A model generated the notes under the pieces. That model was not told the origin of the DNA, made no database searches, and was given only the letters and a program-made list of their open reading frames with translations. DNA of 64,000 nt from DATKNA01 sp963786765 (GTDB lineage Bacteria; Actinomycetota; Actinomycetes; Actinomycetales; Kineosporiaceae): assembly GCA_963786765.1 (NCBI GenBank), contig CAWBAJ010000031.1, positions 43,028 through 107,027 of the forward strand, given 5' to 3'. Every line of letters begins with the position of its first letter. The stretch's first letter is position 1. Of the stretch, positions 21,008-30,303 are shown piece by piece. The translations under genes were made by a program, and so were the position numbers.

Positions 21008-21451
21008 ATGACCCTCACCGAGGTGAACGCCGACGTCGACACGTCGATGCTGGACGCGGAGTCCGCGGTCCTCGCCGAGCGGCTCATCCGCTGGCTGGCG
21101 ACTGGCGTCCGGCCCGAGGGCCTGTTCTCGCCGGACGCATTCGCCGACGTGTCCCTGCCCCAGTGGCGGGTGCAGGCCAAGGGCCCCCAGGATCTGTACG
21201 GCGTCAGGGAGGCGGGCCACACCGGCCCGGGCTCGGTCCGGGTGGAGCACCTGGACCGGACGGGGCGCGGTTTCCTGCTCCAGTTCGACGAGCGCTGGCC
21301 GGCCCACGGTCAGCAGTGGTACGCCCGGGAGATCATCCACGCCGTGGTCGAGGACGGCCGGATCGCCGAGCTCGTTGTCTACTGCACGGGCGACTGGGGC
21401 GAGGCGACCCAGCACCGGCACGCAGAAGAGGTGCATCTGGCGCGGCCGTGA
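21008..21451 (+). CDS. Small hypothetical protein, possibly NTF2/SnoaL-like
   Basis: 147 aa without membrane segments. A helical front is followed by alternating strands (GSVRVEHLDRTGRGFLLQFDERW, AREIIHAVVEDGRIAELVVYCTGDW), compatible with an NTF2-like cone fold. That assignment rests on pattern only. It lies just before the regulator-like gene and may share its transcript. Confidence 0.6.
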   Translation: MTLTEVNADVDTSMLDAESAVLAERLIRWLATGVRPEGLFSPDAFADVSLPQWRVQAKGPQDLYGVREAGHTGPGSVRVEHLDRTGRGFLLQFDERWPAHGQQWYAREIIHAVVEDGRIAELVVYCTGDWGEATQHRHAEEVHLARP

Positions 21452-21522
21452 CGGCGACCGACGCCCTGACACGACCCCTGTTCGGCCCGCCGCGCACCGC
21501 GTCCGTCGCCATACCATCGATC

Positions 21523-23355
21523 ATGGCGACGGACGCGGGACCGGCAGCCTCGCTGCTGGTTCGGGCCGAGGCGCAACGCGCGGGCGGGCACGGCGCCGAG
21601 GCTGCAGCGCTGTACGTCCGGGCCGCCGACGTGGCGGCCCAGGACGCCGACCGGGCGGTTGAGGTCGAGGCCGTCCTCGGTCTTGCTCGCTGCCAGCCCT
21701 ACAACGTCCCGCCGGGTTCGCTACCCGTGCGTCTGCACCGCGTGTACGGCGCCACCGAGGACCCGTTCCATCGGCTACGTCTCGCCGCAGCCCTCGCCCG
21801 CTGCTGGGCCTACGCGGGGGAGCCCCGCCGAGCACGCCCGTTCGCCGAGGAAGCCCTCGCGATCATCGGAGCCGACACCGAGCCCGTGCTGCTGGCCGAT
21901 GCGCTCGATGCCGCGCTGACCGCGTACTGGAGCCCAGACGAGCTCGAGCGCCGGCGGACCTGGGCGGTCCGGCTCGGGGACGCCGCCGCACACCTGCCGG
22001 ACCCGGACGGCCGGCTGCAGGCCCATGTGTGGGGGTTGACGCTCGCCTGGGAGGTGCTGGACCTGTCCCGCATGCACCGGGAGATGCGGGCTCTCGAACT
22101 GCTCGCAGAGGAGTCGCCAAAGGCGCGGTTCTTCGCCGCCTCCAGGCGACTTGCCCTGGACCTGCTCCAAGGGCGCACCGACACCCTGCCACTCCTGCGG
22201 GCGGCCGCCGAGGAGGCGGCCCGCCGGACCCTGATCCCGGACGCCTTCGGCGTGCTGCACAACATGACCGGCTACACCGCCCTGATCGCAGGCGACACGA
22301 GCACCTGCGCGGCGGAGGCGGAGCTCTACGAGGCCTACGCCGTCGAGCAAGGGGTGGCCGTCGTCCGCGCCGAGGCAGCGATGATGTGGCTCGGCGCCGG
22401 TCGGCGGGAGCGGGTCCGCGAGATGGTCGCGGCCTTCACCCCCGACGTCCTGGAGGCCCTCCCCCGCGACAGCGACTGGCTGCTCACGCTGCAGTGCGTG
22501 CTCGAGGGAGCGCTCGCGATCGAGGACGCCGAACTGGTGGCGGACGTCGCGGCCCGGCTCTCGCCGTACGAGGGCCGTCCGGTGATCAACGCCGGGGCGG
22601 TGATGTTCCACGGGGTCACCTCCGACACCCTCGGGCGCGCCGCGGCCTTGCTCGGGCACCCCAGGGAGGCTGAACGCCTCACCGCCGCCGCTCGTGCGAC
22701 CTACGACCGGATAGGGGCGGTCTGGTGGCGGAAGCGCCTGCGCGGCGTCGAGGAAGGTCCGCGAACGACGACCAGCACCTACGGAGCACCCGTCACCCGC
22801 GTGCACTTCCACCGACAGCCCGGGGGGCTGTGGCTGGTGGGGCGAGCCGGTACCGAAGTGAGCCACCCCGACCTGCGTGGCCTGCACCACCTGCACGCGC
22901 TTCTCTCCAGCCCGGACACGACCGTCCCCGCTCTGACGCTCTCCGGTCTCGCCGAGAAGCGGCCGGTCCTCCACGAGGAAGGGCTGGACGTGCTCGACGA
23001 CCAGGCCCGCAGGGCTTACCGGGCTCGGCTGGCGGACCTCGACCACGAACTGGACGAGAGCGCGGACCGGGCCGATCAGGGGCGCCTCGAGCGGCTGCGC
23101 GCCGAGCGCGAGGCACTGCTCGTGCAGCTCCGGCAGGCGACGGGGCTGGGTGGCCGCAGGCGGACCACCGGGTCCAGCGAGGAGCGGGCGCGCGTCGCCG
23201 TCCGGAAGGCACTCGTGGCTGCCCTGGCCCGGATCGCCGAGACCGATCCGTGGCTGGGCCGCCACCTGTACGAGCACATCGAGACGGGAGCGCAGTGCCG
23301 CTACCGAACCGATCCCGACCACCCGGTCCGGTGGCTGCTGCAGCAGCCGACGTGA
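21523..23355 (+). CDS. TPR-rich regulator-like protein with an AfsR/LAL-type C-terminal region
   Basis: 610 aa. Residues 1-400 are helical repeats (AEAAALYVRAADVAAQDADRAVEVE and similar) of the tetratricopeptide kind. The C-terminal 200 aa contain a segment found at the ends of actinobacterial ATPase/TPR regulators: DQARRAYRARLADLDHELDE, then GLGGRRR and ARVAVRKALVAALARIAETDP. There is no P-loop and no HTH, so it is not a complete regulator of that class. The ATG at 21523 is the first good start; the frame is open further upstream. Confidence 0.65.
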   Translation: MATDAGPAASLLVRAEAQRAGGHGAEAAALYVRAADVAAQDADRAVEVEAVLGLARCQPYNVPPGSLPVRLHRVYGATEDPFHRLRLAAALARCWAYAGEPRRARPFAEEALAIIGADTEPVLLADALDAALTAYWSPDELERRRTWAVRLGDAAAHLPDPDGRLQAHVWGLTLAWEVLDLSRMHREMRALELLAEESPKARFFAASRRLALDLLQGRTDTLPLLRAAAEEAARRTLIPDAFGVLHNMTGYTALIAGDTSTCAAEAELYEAYAVEQGVAVVRAEAAMMWLGAGRRERVREMVAAFTPDVLEALPRDSDWLLTLQCVLEGALAIEDAELVADVAARLSPYEGRPVINAGAVMFHGVTSDTLGRAAALLGHPREAERLTAAARATYDRIGAVWWRKRLRGVEEGPRTTTSTYGAPVTRVHFHRQPGGLWLVGRAGTEVSHPDLRGLHHLHALLSSPDTTVPALTLSGLAEKRPVLHEEGLDVLDDQARRAYRARLADLDHELDESADRADQGRLERLRAEREALLVQLRQATGLGGRRRTTGSSEERARVAVRKALVAALARIAETDPWLGRHLYEHIETGAQCRYRTDPDHPVRWLLQQPT

Positions 23356-23367
23356 CCCGGGCGCACG

Positions 23368-23694
23368 TCAGACCGGTTCGCCGCCACCAGACTTGGGGAC
23401 CAGGTCGCGGAACGCCGACACGAGCTCAGCACGGGTGTGGGGGTCGATGGACTCGACGGGAGCGTCCTGGAGTGCTGCGGCGGTCGTGCGCATCTGCTCG
23501 ACGTAGACCACGCAGGGCGGGCACACCGCCAGGTGCCTCTCGACGGCGTCCCGCAGCTCCCCGGGCAGGGCGCCCTCGAGGTAGTCGGTCACGAGTTCGA
23601 CGACCTGCCGGCAGACGATCGTCAACTCGGCCTCGAGTGCCGCGTCCGCCGGCTCGCCGGTGCCGGCCCGCCTGCCGACTGCGCTCTCGTCCAC
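23368..23694 (-). CDS. Probable anti-sigma factor, zinc-finger (zf-HC2) type
   Basis: 108 aa. The zinc-binding pattern H-x3-C-x2-C is present in RHLAVCPPCVVY, preceded by VTDYLEGALPGELRDAVE as in anti-sigma ASD domains. There is no membrane helix, so it would act as a soluble, possibly redox-sensing, anti-sigma factor. The GTG start has AGGAGA 6 nt upstream. Its partner should be the ECF sigma factor encoded divergently at 23991. Confidence 0.8.
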   Translation of the reverse strand: MDESAVGRRAGTGEPADAALEAELTIVCRQVVELVTDYLEGALPGELRDAVERHLAVCPPCVVYVEQMRTTAAALQDAPVESIDPHTRAELVSAFRDLVPKSGGGEPV

Positions 23695-23990
23695 GCGCTC
23701 TCCTGTTGCTCCGCGGCCCTGGGAGGACCACTTGTGAGGTTCCACGTCGAGGCGTGCTGTTACGCGGCCATGGTGACACGCGGGTGCGCGGCCAGCTCGC
23801 CGGGGCCAGTGGAGCGCTCCGTGCCGAGGGCACCTTCTCGGCGACCGTGGGTGGCCACTCCCGTGACCAGGGGACTGTCTGCCTTCCCTGATCGTCCCCG
23901 TCCCTGATCGCCTGGCTCCCCTGATCGTCTCCCTGCTGTTCCTCGCGCCGGGGGATACGAGAAAGTAGCCACGGGGACGGGGAGGTGCCC
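23695..23990. promoter_or_regulatory. Divergent sigma/anti-sigma intergenic region with CCCTGATCG repeats
   Basis: This 296-bp gap contains three copies of CCCTGATCG, at 23886, 23902 and 23919, spaced 16-17 bp apart. They lie 60-100 bp upstream of the sigma gene and could be regulatory half-sites. No standard -35/-10 pair was identified. Confidence 0.4.
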
Positions 23991-24647
23991 GTGGCGCAAC
24001 TGGAGGGCATGCGGGGCGAGGCGACCGCGCATCCGGACGACGTGCTCGCCCGGTTGCGCGCGGGCGACGAGGCCGCCTTCGCCGACCTGGTCGATCGGTG
24101 GACCCCCGCAATGCTCCGGATAGCCCGGGCCTACGTCGCGACGGCCCAGGCGGCGGAGGACGCCGTCCAGGACTCCTGGCTCGGGGTCATCCGTGGCCTT
24201 CCTCGCTTCGAGGGCCGCTCCTCGTTGCGCACCTGGGTCTTCACCATCCTCGTGAACCAGGCGAGGACCCGCGGCGCCCGCGAATCGCGCACGGTTCCGC
24301 TGTCGCAGCTCGGCCGGGACGACGAGGGCCCCACCGTCGACCCCGACCGGTTCCAGGGCCCGGAGGACCCTCACCCCGGAGGGTGGCGGCCCACGGCGCA
24401 GCCGGTCAGCTGGGAGGACCAACCGGAGCGACGGCTGCTCGCCGGCGAAGCTCTGCGCCTGCTCGGGTCCGCATTGACCATGCTCCCGCCGCGCCAGCGT
24501 ATGGTCGTCACGCTCCGGGACGTCCAGGGCCTCACCCCCGAGGAGGCCTGCGAAGTGCTGGGGGTCACGGCGCAGAACCAGCGCGTGCTCCTGCATCGCG
24601 GCCGAGCCGCCCTGCGCAAGACTCTCGAGGACTACTACCGCTCGTGA
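23991..24647 (+). CDS. ECF-type RNA polymerase sigma factor
   Basis: About 218 aa. Region 2 (AFADLVDRWTPAMLRIARAYV, then AEDAVQDSWLGVIRGL and FEGRSSLRTWVFTILVNQA) and region 4 (LPPRQRMVVTLRDVQGLTPEEACEVLGV) are both intact. The acidic linker between them is long. I prefer the GTG at 23991, since GGGGAGG lies 6 nt upstream; a GTG at 23985 is also possible. A sigma factor divergent from its zinc-finger anti-sigma is less usual than the co-transcribed order. Confidence 0.88.
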   Translation: MAQLEGMRGEATAHPDDVLARLRAGDEAAFADLVDRWTPAMLRIARAYVATAQAAEDAVQDSWLGVIRGLPRFEGRSSLRTWVFTILVNQARTRGARESRTVPLSQLGRDDEGPTVDPDRFQGPEDPHPGGWRPTAQPVSWEDQPERRLLAGEALRLLGSALTMLPPRQRMVVTLRDVQGLTPEEACEVLGVTAQNQRVLLHRGRAALRKTLEDYYRS

Positions 24648-24688
24648 CCCCGGCTCCAGTCGCAACCCCGACCCATCAGGAGGCAGGC

Positions 24689-24901
24689 ATGTCGGACCAC
24701 GTCTACCGCGTCGTCGAGGTCGTCGGGTCGTCCCCCGACGGCGTGGACGCCGCCATCCGCAACGCGGTGGCCCGGGCTTCGCGGACCACCAGGAACCTCG
24801 ACTGGTTCGAGGTCACTCAGATCCGTGGACAGCTCGACGCCGGCTCCGTGGCGCACGTCCAGGTCGGGCTGAAGATCGGGTTCCGGCTGGACGACGAGTA
24901 G
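24689..24901 (+). CDS. Dodecin (flavin-storage protein)
   Basis: 70 aa, the usual dodecin length. The start VYRVVEVVGSSPDGVDAAIRNAV, the conserved Trp in NLDWFEV and the C-terminal strand VAHVQVGLKIGFRL match the family, which forms hollow dodecamers binding flavins or CoA. AGGAGGCAGGC precedes the ATG. It may be co-transcribed with the sigma factor. Confidence 0.92.
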   Translation: MSDHVYRVVEVVGSSPDGVDAAIRNAVARASRTTRNLDWFEVTQIRGQLDAGSVAHVQVGLKIGFRLDDE

Positions 24902-24936
24902 CCCGTAGGGGTGCTGCCCGTCACCGGCGCTGACCG

Positions 24937-25977
24937 TCACGAGCGCTGTCCCTGCCGCCGTGCGTGCTCGGTGAGTTGCTCGATGACGGCGTCGAGGTAG
25001 CGGCGCCGGATGTCCGCATGCTGGGTGATCTGTTCTGCCGTGACGAGCAGATCCCCTGCGGCGCCGAGTTCCTCCGCCCGCTGGACGGCCTCGCCGTATC
25101 GCGCCGCCGGGCCGGCAGCCTCCACCGGGAGGTGCAGGTGCAGCGTGACAATCTCCTCCCCGCGGGCGGCCGCCTCCAACGCGTGGAGGCGTACCTGGCG
25201 GCGGCCCTCGGCGAACTCCTCGGCGGCGGCGTCGAGCTGACGGGCGATATCGACGAGGGTGGCCCATCGGGGTATCCCGAGGGGGCGCCGCTCGTTCCCG
25301 AGGAGCACCAGCTGGACCTCGCGCAGCAGGTCCTCCATGTGTGCCTTGGCCGCAACGAGCTGCTGCACCGGCAGGTCGGGGACGACGACCTCGACCAGGC
25401 TCGCGGGGCCGCTGCTCGGGGGGAAGTCGGCGCTGTCGTCCCACATGGCGAGGAGCCGGTCGATGTCGGCCATGGGTTGGGGCCGGACAGTGCCCGGGAC
25501 GACGTCGAACCAGACCGTCTTGCCGCCGCCGTCGTTGTGATGGGCCCCCCACCGCGCCGCCAGCGACTGGACGAGCGTCAGCCCGCGGCCACTCAGCGCG
25601 CCAGGTGCCAGGGTTCCGGCCACGGGCATGGTCGGGTTGCCGTCGAGAACCTCCACTCGGACGCCGTCCCCGTTCGGCTCCACCCGCACCTCGAAGCCGG
25701 TGCGCGCGTGAATGATCACATTGGTCATCAGCTCGGTGAGGAGGAGTTCGACCTCCTCCCGCAGCTGCGGGAACTCTAGGGCGCGAAGGCGATCGGCGGC
25801 GAAGGAGCGCGCAGGCGCGAGCACCGCCGGATCCGGCGGAAAACAGCGCGCCGCTGGCAAGCCCACGCGACGCCATGCTAGGCGACTCTGCTGCAGCCGC
25901 CATCGCACCGCGCTCCCGCCGCGGAAGCCGCCGGTCCGGCCCAGCACGGTCCGGCCCAGCACGGTCCGGCCCAGCAC
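24937..25977 (-). CDS. HATPase (RsbW-like) regulatory protein
   Basis: Up to 346 aa. A GHKL ATPase domain at about residues 50-165 shows ELLLTELMTNVIIHA (N box), VEVLDGNP (G1) and GRGLTLVQSLA (G2), as in anti-sigma kinases of the RsbW/SpoIIAB type. The C-terminal 170 aa are helical and unassigned. The first GTG, at 25977, lies inside a 15-bp tandem repeat that yields (VLGRT)n; a start further in, before RLQQSRLAWRRVGLP, is possible. Confidence 0.75.
   Translation of the reverse strand: MLGRTVLGRTVLGRTGGFRGGSAVRWRLQQSRLAWRRVGLPAARCFPPDPAVLAPARSFAADRLRALEFPQLREEVELLLTELMTNVIIHARTGFEVRVEPNGDGVRVEVLDGNPTMPVAGTLAPGALSGRGLTLVQSLAARWGAHHNDGGGKTVWFDVVPGTVRPQPMADIDRLLAMWDDSADFPPSSGPASLVEVVVPDLPVQQLVAAKAHMEDLLREVQLVLLGNERRPLGIPRWATLVDIARQLDAAAEEFAEGRRQVRLHALEAAARGEEIVTLHLHLPVEAAGPAARYGEAVQRAEELGAAGDLLVTAEQITQHADIRRRYLDAVIEQLTEHARRQGQRS
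25933..25977 (-). repeat. Three exact 15-bp tandem repeats carrying start codons
   Basis: GGTCCGGCCCAGCAC is repeated three times. On the minus strand each unit reads GTG CTG GGC CGG ACC, so every unit supplies an in-frame GTG for the HATPase gene. Confidence 0.95.
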
Positions 25978-26003
25978 CGTCGTGCCGGTGCGAGACTGAT
26001 CCG

Positions 26004-26648
26004 ATGGGAGGCTGCTGCGACCCGCGCGGCTACGACCGAACGTTCAACAAGCGGTTCGCGCGCCAGTCGGCCGACCGCTACCGCCGCCGCGGGCTCGACA
26101 AGACGGCCGGACGGATCGTCCGGCTCGTCGAGGAGCACGGCGTGCAGGGCGCGAGCGTTCTCGAGGTCGGAGGCGGGGTCGGCGAGATCCAGCTCGAACT
26201 GCTGAAGCGTGGCGCGGTGCGAGCCACCAATCTGGAGCTCTCGTCCGCCTACGAGCCGGAGGCAGCGCGCCTGCTCGCGGAGGCCGGAATGACCGATCGT
26301 GTCGAGCGGCGGATGGTGGACATCGCCACCGCTCCGGACGAGGTGCCACCGGCCGATGTCGTCGTCCTGAACCGGGTCGTCTGCTGCTACCCCGACTACG
26401 AAAAACTCCTCGGCGCGGTGGCCGCCCACGCGCGTCGCCAGGTCGTGTTCAGTCACCCACCCCGTAACCTCCTGTCGCGCACCCTCGCCGGCGGGGAGAA
26501 TCTGCTCCTCCGCATGCTCGGCCGCGACTTCCGGGTGTTCGCGCACCCCCCGCAAGCCATGTTCGACGTGCTGTCCGAGCGCGGCCTGGCATCGGTCAGG
26601 ACGGAGCGCGCGCTGGTCTGGCAGGTCACAGCCGCTCAGCGCACCTGA
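26004..26648 (+). CDS. Class I SAM-dependent methyltransferase
   Basis: 214 aa. The SAM-binding motif VLEVGGGVGEIQLELL (about 47-62) is followed by ATNLELS and, at motif IV, ADVVVLNRVVCCYPDYEKLL. The start MGGCCDPRGYDRTFN is typical of a common actinobacterial methyltransferase group of unknown substrate. The gene is divergent to the HATPase gene, with only 26 bp between. Confidence 0.88.
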   Translation: MGGCCDPRGYDRTFNKRFARQSADRYRRRGLDKTAGRIVRLVEEHGVQGASVLEVGGGVGEIQLELLKRGAVRATNLELSSAYEPEAARLLAEAGMTDRVERRMVDIATAPDEVPPADVVVLNRVVCCYPDYEKLLGAVAAHARRQVVFSHPPRNLLSRTLAGGENLLLRMLGRDFRVFAHPPQAMFDVLSERGLASVRTERALVWQVTAAQRT

Positions 26649-26709
26649 CCGACGGAAGCCCCGACGGAAGCCCCGGTGGGGGTCTAGGAGACGGGTCTAC
26701 GAGGCGGGT

Positions 26710-27831
26710 CTAGGAGGCGGCCGGCGAGTCCGTCGTCGCAAGGGCCTGGCGGGGCATCCGGGGCAGCAGCTCGGCCGCTTTGATCATCTCGAGTGTGGAC
26801 CGCACGGGGGCGGCCACCGGCAGGGAGACGACGAACTCGGCTCCACCTTCCTCGGCCACGCCCGCGCGCACCGCGCCGTGATGGGCCCGGACGACGGACA
26901 GGACCAGGGCGAGCCCGAGACCGTTCCCGGATCCCTGCCCGGGCGGGGGCCGATGGAAGAACCTGTCGAACACCCGCTCGCGATCCTCGACGGGGATACC
27001 GGGCCCGGAGTCCGCGACCTCGAGGAGGACGAAGCCCTCGTCGGCGCGGGCGGACAGCCGGATCGTGTCGGACTCCGCGGTGAAGCGCACGGCGTTCTCG
27101 ATGAGCGCGTCGAGCGCCTCCTCCAGTCGCCCGGGATCCGCGGAGGCGAGGATCGGCGTCGACGCAGAGATCACCCACCTCCTGGTCACGGCGCTGCGCC
27201 AGCGCTCCCCCACCCTGGCCAGCAGCCGGCCCACGTCGACGGTCTCGCGGGCGAGCGCGCCCGTGGTGTCGAGGGCCTCCATGAGCAGCAAGCGTCCCGC
27301 CAGGTCGCTCAGCCGATCCAGCTGGTGCACCACCTCGTCGGCGTCCGTTTGCACCGTCTCCTTGACGGCATCCATGCGCAGGAGCTCCATGTAGCCGCGC
27401 GCGATCGTCACGGGCGTACGGATCGCGTGCGACGTGTCGCGCAGGAACTCGCGCTGGCGATCGACGCGCGACCTCTCCCGGGCGACCAGCTCCTCGACCT
27501 GGCGCTGCGCCGCCGCGCGGCGAAGGGCGTGCCACACCATGAACGCGACGATCAGCGGCATGAGGGGAACCTCGGCGAGCTCGTCGAGCTCGATGTCCCC
27601 GAGCAGGTAGGCGCGAACGAAGACCACACCGGTGGCGCACGTGACGCCTCCGAGGACCAGCGCCGAAGCCGTCGGGGACCACGTCCGGAACCCGTACACG
27701 AGCGCGAAGCTCACGAAGAGAAGGTGGTACGGGATCGTCATCCCGAAATGCGAGTACCAGGTCAGCACCAGCATGGCGGACGCGAAGACGGCCCAGGCGC
27801 CGTCGAGCGCGTGCAGGTAGGGACGGCGCAC
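26710..27831 (-). CDS. Sensor histidine kinase
   Basis: 373 aa. Four or five N-terminal membrane helices (about 10-105) are followed by a DHp domain with the phospho-acceptor His in DTSHAIRTPVTIARGYMELL. The catalytic domain has DALIENAVRF (N), DSGPGIP (G1) and GSGNGLGLAL (G2). The GTG at 27831 lies 2 bp after the response-regulator stop, so the pair is one operon. The short loops suggest it senses in or near the membrane. Confidence 0.9.
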   Translation of the reverse strand: MRRPYLHALDGAWAVFASAMLVLTWYSHFGMTIPYHLLFVSFALVYGFRTWSPTASALVLGGVTCATGVVFVRAYLLGDIELDELAEVPLMPLIVAFMVWHALRRAAAQRQVEELVARERSRVDRQREFLRDTSHAIRTPVTIARGYMELLRMDAVKETVQTDADEVVHQLDRLSDLAGRLLLMEALDTTGALARETVDVGRLLARVGERWRSAVTRRWVISASTPILASADPGRLEEALDALIENAVRFTAESDTIRLSARADEGFVLLEVADSGPGIPVEDRERVFDRFFHRPPPGQGSGNGLGLALVLSVVRAHHGAVRAGVAEEGGAEFVVSLPVAAPVRSTLEMIKAAELLPRMPRQALATTDSPAAS

Positions 27832-27833
27832 CG

Positions 27834-28502
27834 TCAGACCTCTCTCAGGACGTACCCGACGTTCCGGATCGTCTGGATGGTGACGTCGGGAACCTTGGCG
27901 CGGATGCGAGCGATGGTGACGTCGACGATGTTGCTTCCTGGATCGAAGGTGTACCCCCACACGTCCGACAACAGCTCGGACCGGCTGCAGACGACGCCGG
28001 GGCGCCGCATCAGGTATTCCATCAGGGCGAACTCGCGCTGCGACAGGTCTGCTGACTGTGCCGAGCTGCAGAGACGGCGGGTGCGGAGGTCGAGCTTGAG
28101 GCCGGCGGCAGCGAGCTCCGTGAGCGTCGACACGGGTGCCACCGGCTGGCGCAGCCGCGACCGCACCCGGGCGAGGAGCTCCGCCACCGCGAACGGCTTG
28201 GGCAGGAAGTCGACGGCGCCGAGATCGAGGCAGCGGACCCGTGCCTCGACGTCGCCCACGGCCGAGAGCACCAGGACCCGCTGAGTCGTGTCCTCCGCCA
28301 TCAACGCGGCCAGGACGCCCGTCCCCGAGAGCTTGGGCATCGCGAGGTCGAGGACGATGAGGTCGGGATTGTGGTCGGCCGCCTTGCGCAGCCCGTCCGC
28401 CCCGTCGGCGGCCGTGAGCACCGTGTGGCCCTCTGATTCGAGGGCGCGGCGAGTGAAATGGAGGATCGCGGGCTCGTCGTCGACGACGAGGACCTTGGCC
28501 AT
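27834..28502 (-). CDS. OmpR-family response regulator
   Basis: 222 aa. The receiver domain has the acidic pair in VVDDEPAI, the phospho-acceptor Asp in DLIVLDLAMP, the Ser switch in VLVLSAVGD and Lys in FLPKPF. The winged-helix domain includes DLSQREFALMEYLMRRPGVVCSR and the recognition helix DPGSNIVDVTIARIRAKV. It is transcribed ahead of its kinase. Confidence 0.93.
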   Translation of the reverse strand: MAKVLVVDDEPAILHFTRRALESEGHTVLTAADGADGLRKAADHNPDLIVLDLAMPKLSGTGVLAALMAEDTTQRVLVLSAVGDVEARVRCLDLGAVDFLPKPFAVAELLARVRSRLRQPVAPVSTLTELAAAGLKLDLRTRRLCSSAQSADLSQREFALMEYLMRRPGVVCSRSELLSDVWGYTFDPGSNIVDVTIARIRAKVPDVTIQTIRNVGYVLREV

Positions 28503-28929
28503 GACTCCGCTCCTATTCGACCCCGGCCACCCCGCTGGCGAACCGTAACTGTTGTGTTAAGGATCAGTATTCCGAAGAGTAGCCGCCATAGGCCGTACAG
28601 AGGATCGGGACCCCAAATATTGACCCTGGGTGGCAGGGATGAGCGCATCGCGACCGTCGCATTACGCTGCGTATCCAGGCATCCAGCTTCGCTCCTTGCG
28701 GGTGCATTGACGCACGCGCGGCCGCAAGGGCCGCTTCGTGACGGAGACATGACAACTCTGTAATGCGTGCGGCGAAGGGACCTCGCGCGCCGGCTGTCGC
28801 CGAAGTGCGAATGGAACTCCATATCGCTCGGCGTAATGAATCACTTACTTAAGGTGCGACCTGCGGGCAGCCGATTACGTCCCCGCAATCTGGCACCCTC
28901 AGGCCCGGTCGCCCTCCTATCGTCCTCGT
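28503..28929. other. Gene-free region at the visible left boundary of the inverted repeat
   Basis: This 427-bp gap is visibly more AT-rich than its surroundings (for example AACTGTTGTGTTAAGGATC and AATGAATCACTTACTTAAGG). It should hold the promoters of the response regulator and of the membrane protein at 28930. I see no RNA gene or clear terminator. The inverted repeat is traceable only to 28,897, because the right arm reaches the window edge there. Confidence 0.6.
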
Positions 28930-30303
28930 GTGATTGCTCACGCCTTCGGTCAGCGCTTCGACTCCCCCGTGCCGCTGGCGCTCTTCGTGCTGGGCGGAGC
29001 CGTCGTCGTCCTGGCGTCGTTCGCACTGGTGTATCGCCGAGCCGTCACGGACGGCCCGCAGGAGGCGGGCGAGGACGTCGTCGTCCCGCCGCGCGCCGGA
29101 CGTGTCGCGTCGGGCGCGTCCGTCGCCGTCCTGGGCCTCCTGGTACTGGCAGGCATGCTCGGCAGCCAGGAAGTGCCCGAGAACATCCTCCCGACGGCGT
29201 TCTGGCTCGTCGCGTGGGTGGCCGTCCCGCTCTCGGTCGGCGTCCTGGGCGACTGGACGGGCCCGGCCAACCCGTTCGCCGCGATCACCCGGGCCGCCGG
29301 AACGACCGGTGTGCGTCGCCTGGTGCTCGGCCACACCGAACCGCTGCCCTGGTCGCCGCGGCGCGCCTGGTGGATCGCGGTGGTCGTCTACGCGCTCGTC
29401 GTGATCGGCGAGCTCATCGTCAACGGGGTCGCGACGCTGCCGCGCGTGACGGCGGCCGGGCTGGTCGTCTATGCACTGTTCTGTGCCGTGGGCGGGGTTC
29501 TCGTGGGTGCGGACGCCTGGAACTCGCGTGCGGAGATGTTCACCGTCGTCCTCGCGACCTGGGGGCGCCTGGGTTGGTGGCGGTTCCGCGCCCCCGGGCG
29601 CCGCGGCTTCGGCGGGGGGCTCGAGGTGCCCTTCGAGGCATCACCCGGCCGCGTCGTCGGCGTCCTGCTGCTCCTGGTGTCGGTCTCCTTCGACGGACTG
29701 CTGTCGACGCCGCAATGGGGACGGCTCGCGGGCGGCCTGCCGACCGGCTGGGGACCGGGCAGCCACGGGTACGAGCTCTTCGCCACCCTCGTCTTCGCTG
29801 CGCTCACGATCGGCACGCTCACCGTGTTCGGGGCGTTCGCCGTGGGCGCCGGCCGGGCGGCCGGACGCCGGGTCGACGGCGTCCGGGCCCTCACCGGCCT
29901 GCTGCCCTCGCTGCTGCCGATCGCGTTCGGCTACCTCCTCGCGCACTACCTCCAGTACGTCGTGATCAACGGCCAGCTGCTCCTGCCGCTGCTGGGCAAC
30001 CCGGTCGGCGCGGAGAGCTGGCCGCTCCACCTGCCGTACCCGTTCAACGACGACTACGAGGTCGCCACCGGCGCCATGCCCACGTCGGTGGTGTGGTACG
30101 TCCAGATCGTCGTCATCGTGGCGGCGCACGTCGTCGCCGTCGTCCTGGCCCATCGGCACCTCGCGGGCAGGTCGGTGCCCGAGCGCGAGGCCCGGCGTTC
30201 GGAGATGCCGTGGCTGGTGGCCATGGTGGGGTACACCATGCTCAGCCTGTGGCTGCTCGCGCAGCCGTTGATGGAGCAGCTGTCGCCGCCCGGCCAGTCA
30301 TGA
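28930..30303 (+). CDS. Polytopic membrane protein of unknown function (left copy)
   Basis: 457 aa with about 11-12 predicted helices. Notable motifs are VLGDWTGPANPFAAI, WNSRAEMFTVVLATWGRLGWW, VSFDGLLSTPQW and LLAHYLQYVVINGQLLLPLL. Similar actinobacterial membrane proteins are sometimes labelled fenitrothion hydrolase, a label with little functional support. Its stop overlaps the CPBP gene start (ATGA), so four genes from here to 32391 look like one operon. This copy is intact; the right-arm copy is frameshifted. Confidence 0.75.
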   Translation: MIAHAFGQRFDSPVPLALFVLGGAVVVLASFALVYRRAVTDGPQEAGEDVVVPPRAGRVASGASVAVLGLLVLAGMLGSQEVPENILPTAFWLVAWVAVPLSVGVLGDWTGPANPFAAITRAAGTTGVRRLVLGHTEPLPWSPRRAWWIAVVVYALVVIGELIVNGVATLPRVTAAGLVVYALFCAVGGVLVGADAWNSRAEMFTVVLATWGRLGWWRFRAPGRRGFGGGLEVPFEASPGRVVGVLLLLVSVSFDGLLSTPQWGRLAGGLPTGWGPGSHGYELFATLVFAALTIGTLTVFGAFAVGAGRAAGRRVDGVRALTGLLPSLLPIAFGYLLAHYLQYVVINGQLLLPLLGNPVGAESWPLHLPYPFNDDYEVATGAMPTSVVWYVQIVVIVAAHVVAVVLAHRHLAGRSVPEREARRSEMPWLVAMVGYTMLSLWLLAQPLMEQLSPPGQS

